NCBI RefSeq assembly: GCF_003885045.1
Contig: NZ_RHJS01000001.1
Span: 1 to 64,000 of the forward strand
Direction: 5' to 3'
Length of the DNA stretch: 64,000 nt
Origin: Schaedlerella arabinosiphila
Lineage (GTDB): Bacteria; Bacillota; Clostridia; Lachnospirales; Lachnospiraceae
A program made the position numbers and the translations under genes. Shown one piece after another: positions 63,905 through 64,000 of this stretch; within the stretch, counting starts at the first letter, position 1, and the number at the start of each line of letters is the position of its first letter. A model generated the notes under the pieces. It was not told where the DNA came from, made no database searches, and saw only the letters and a list, made by a program, of their open reading frames with translations.

Positions 63905-64000
63905 ATGTTTTTTCAAGAAGAAAGATGTTATGTGGAGGAAAATGTTACAAAATGATAGCGAAAAATAGAGGTAATGAAGTGATTTTGGAAATGGTAGAAG
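63905..64000. other. Window end, no assigned feature
   Basis: AGGAGG-like sequence near 63935 and a possible open frame begin here but run off the window; too short to judge. Confidence 0.2.

Overview
The window looks like part of a large conjugative, plasmid-like element from a low-to-mid-GC Clostridia bacterium, most likely a Lachnospiraceae-type gut anaerobe. The evidence is strong AGGAGG ribosome binding sites, frequent TTG/GTG starts, a Firmicute-style type IV secretion locus with a CwlT-like cell-wall hydrolase, and a maltodextrin operon typical of that group. This host call is inference. I saw no rRNA, tRNA or CRISPR array.

Layout. 1-3.8 kb holds an unrecognised protein open at the window edge, an AAA-ATPase/nuclease-like gene and gene remnants. 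3.9-12.1 kb (minus strand) is a complete starch/maltodextrin operon: LacI-type repressor with two matching operators, intracellular GH13 enzyme, binding lipoprotein, two ABC permeases and a secreted GH13 amylase. 12.2-16.3 kb holds a small coiled-coil protein, a split SEC-C protein, a DUF4143-type ATPase, an internally deleted IS4-like element and a cold-shock protein. 16.4-21.7 kb is a DNA-processing module: two replication-relaxation-like proteins around a coupling ATPase.

21.9-37.7 kb is the maintenance core. It carries a TOPRIM/DUF3854 primase-like protein, ParA/ParB, an HExxH metalloprotease-like protein, an OB-fold/degenerate-HD protein, and private copies of clamp-loader subunits (delta' and gamma/tau). 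It also has a winged-helix DNA-binding protein, an iteron origin with DnaA boxes, and a putative initiator. Six copies of the palindrome CCTAAC-N-GTTAGG cluster around parAB and are candidate centromere sites. Several cloverleaf-like structured repeats lie in the same zone.

38-47 kb is cargo: a membrane protein, an HTH-Fic protein, a group II intron next to a terminator, and a small cluster of ABC exporter (5'-truncated), subtilase and radical SAM/SPASM enzyme that looks like a damaged peptide-modification locus. An XRE regulator follows. 47.6-62.5 kb is one long rightward type IV secretion operon: pilin-like proteins, VirB3/PrgI-like, a VirB4 pair, VirB6-like, VirB1/CwlT-like and VirB8-like proteins. 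Several unusual signalling-like proteins (pseudo-receiver, GAF-like, S1-like OB folds) are embedded in it. The right end holds a transposase remnant and a long palindromic structure with the same fold architecture as the repeats of the maintenance core.

Most striking: (i) the structured DNA/RNA element family, (ii) the parS-like palindromes, (iii) two phased repeat arrays that each face the 3' end of a DNA-binding/initiator gene, (iv) the plasmid-borne clamp loader, and (v) a 63-bp hairpin-rich repeat inserted in frame into two unrelated proteins.
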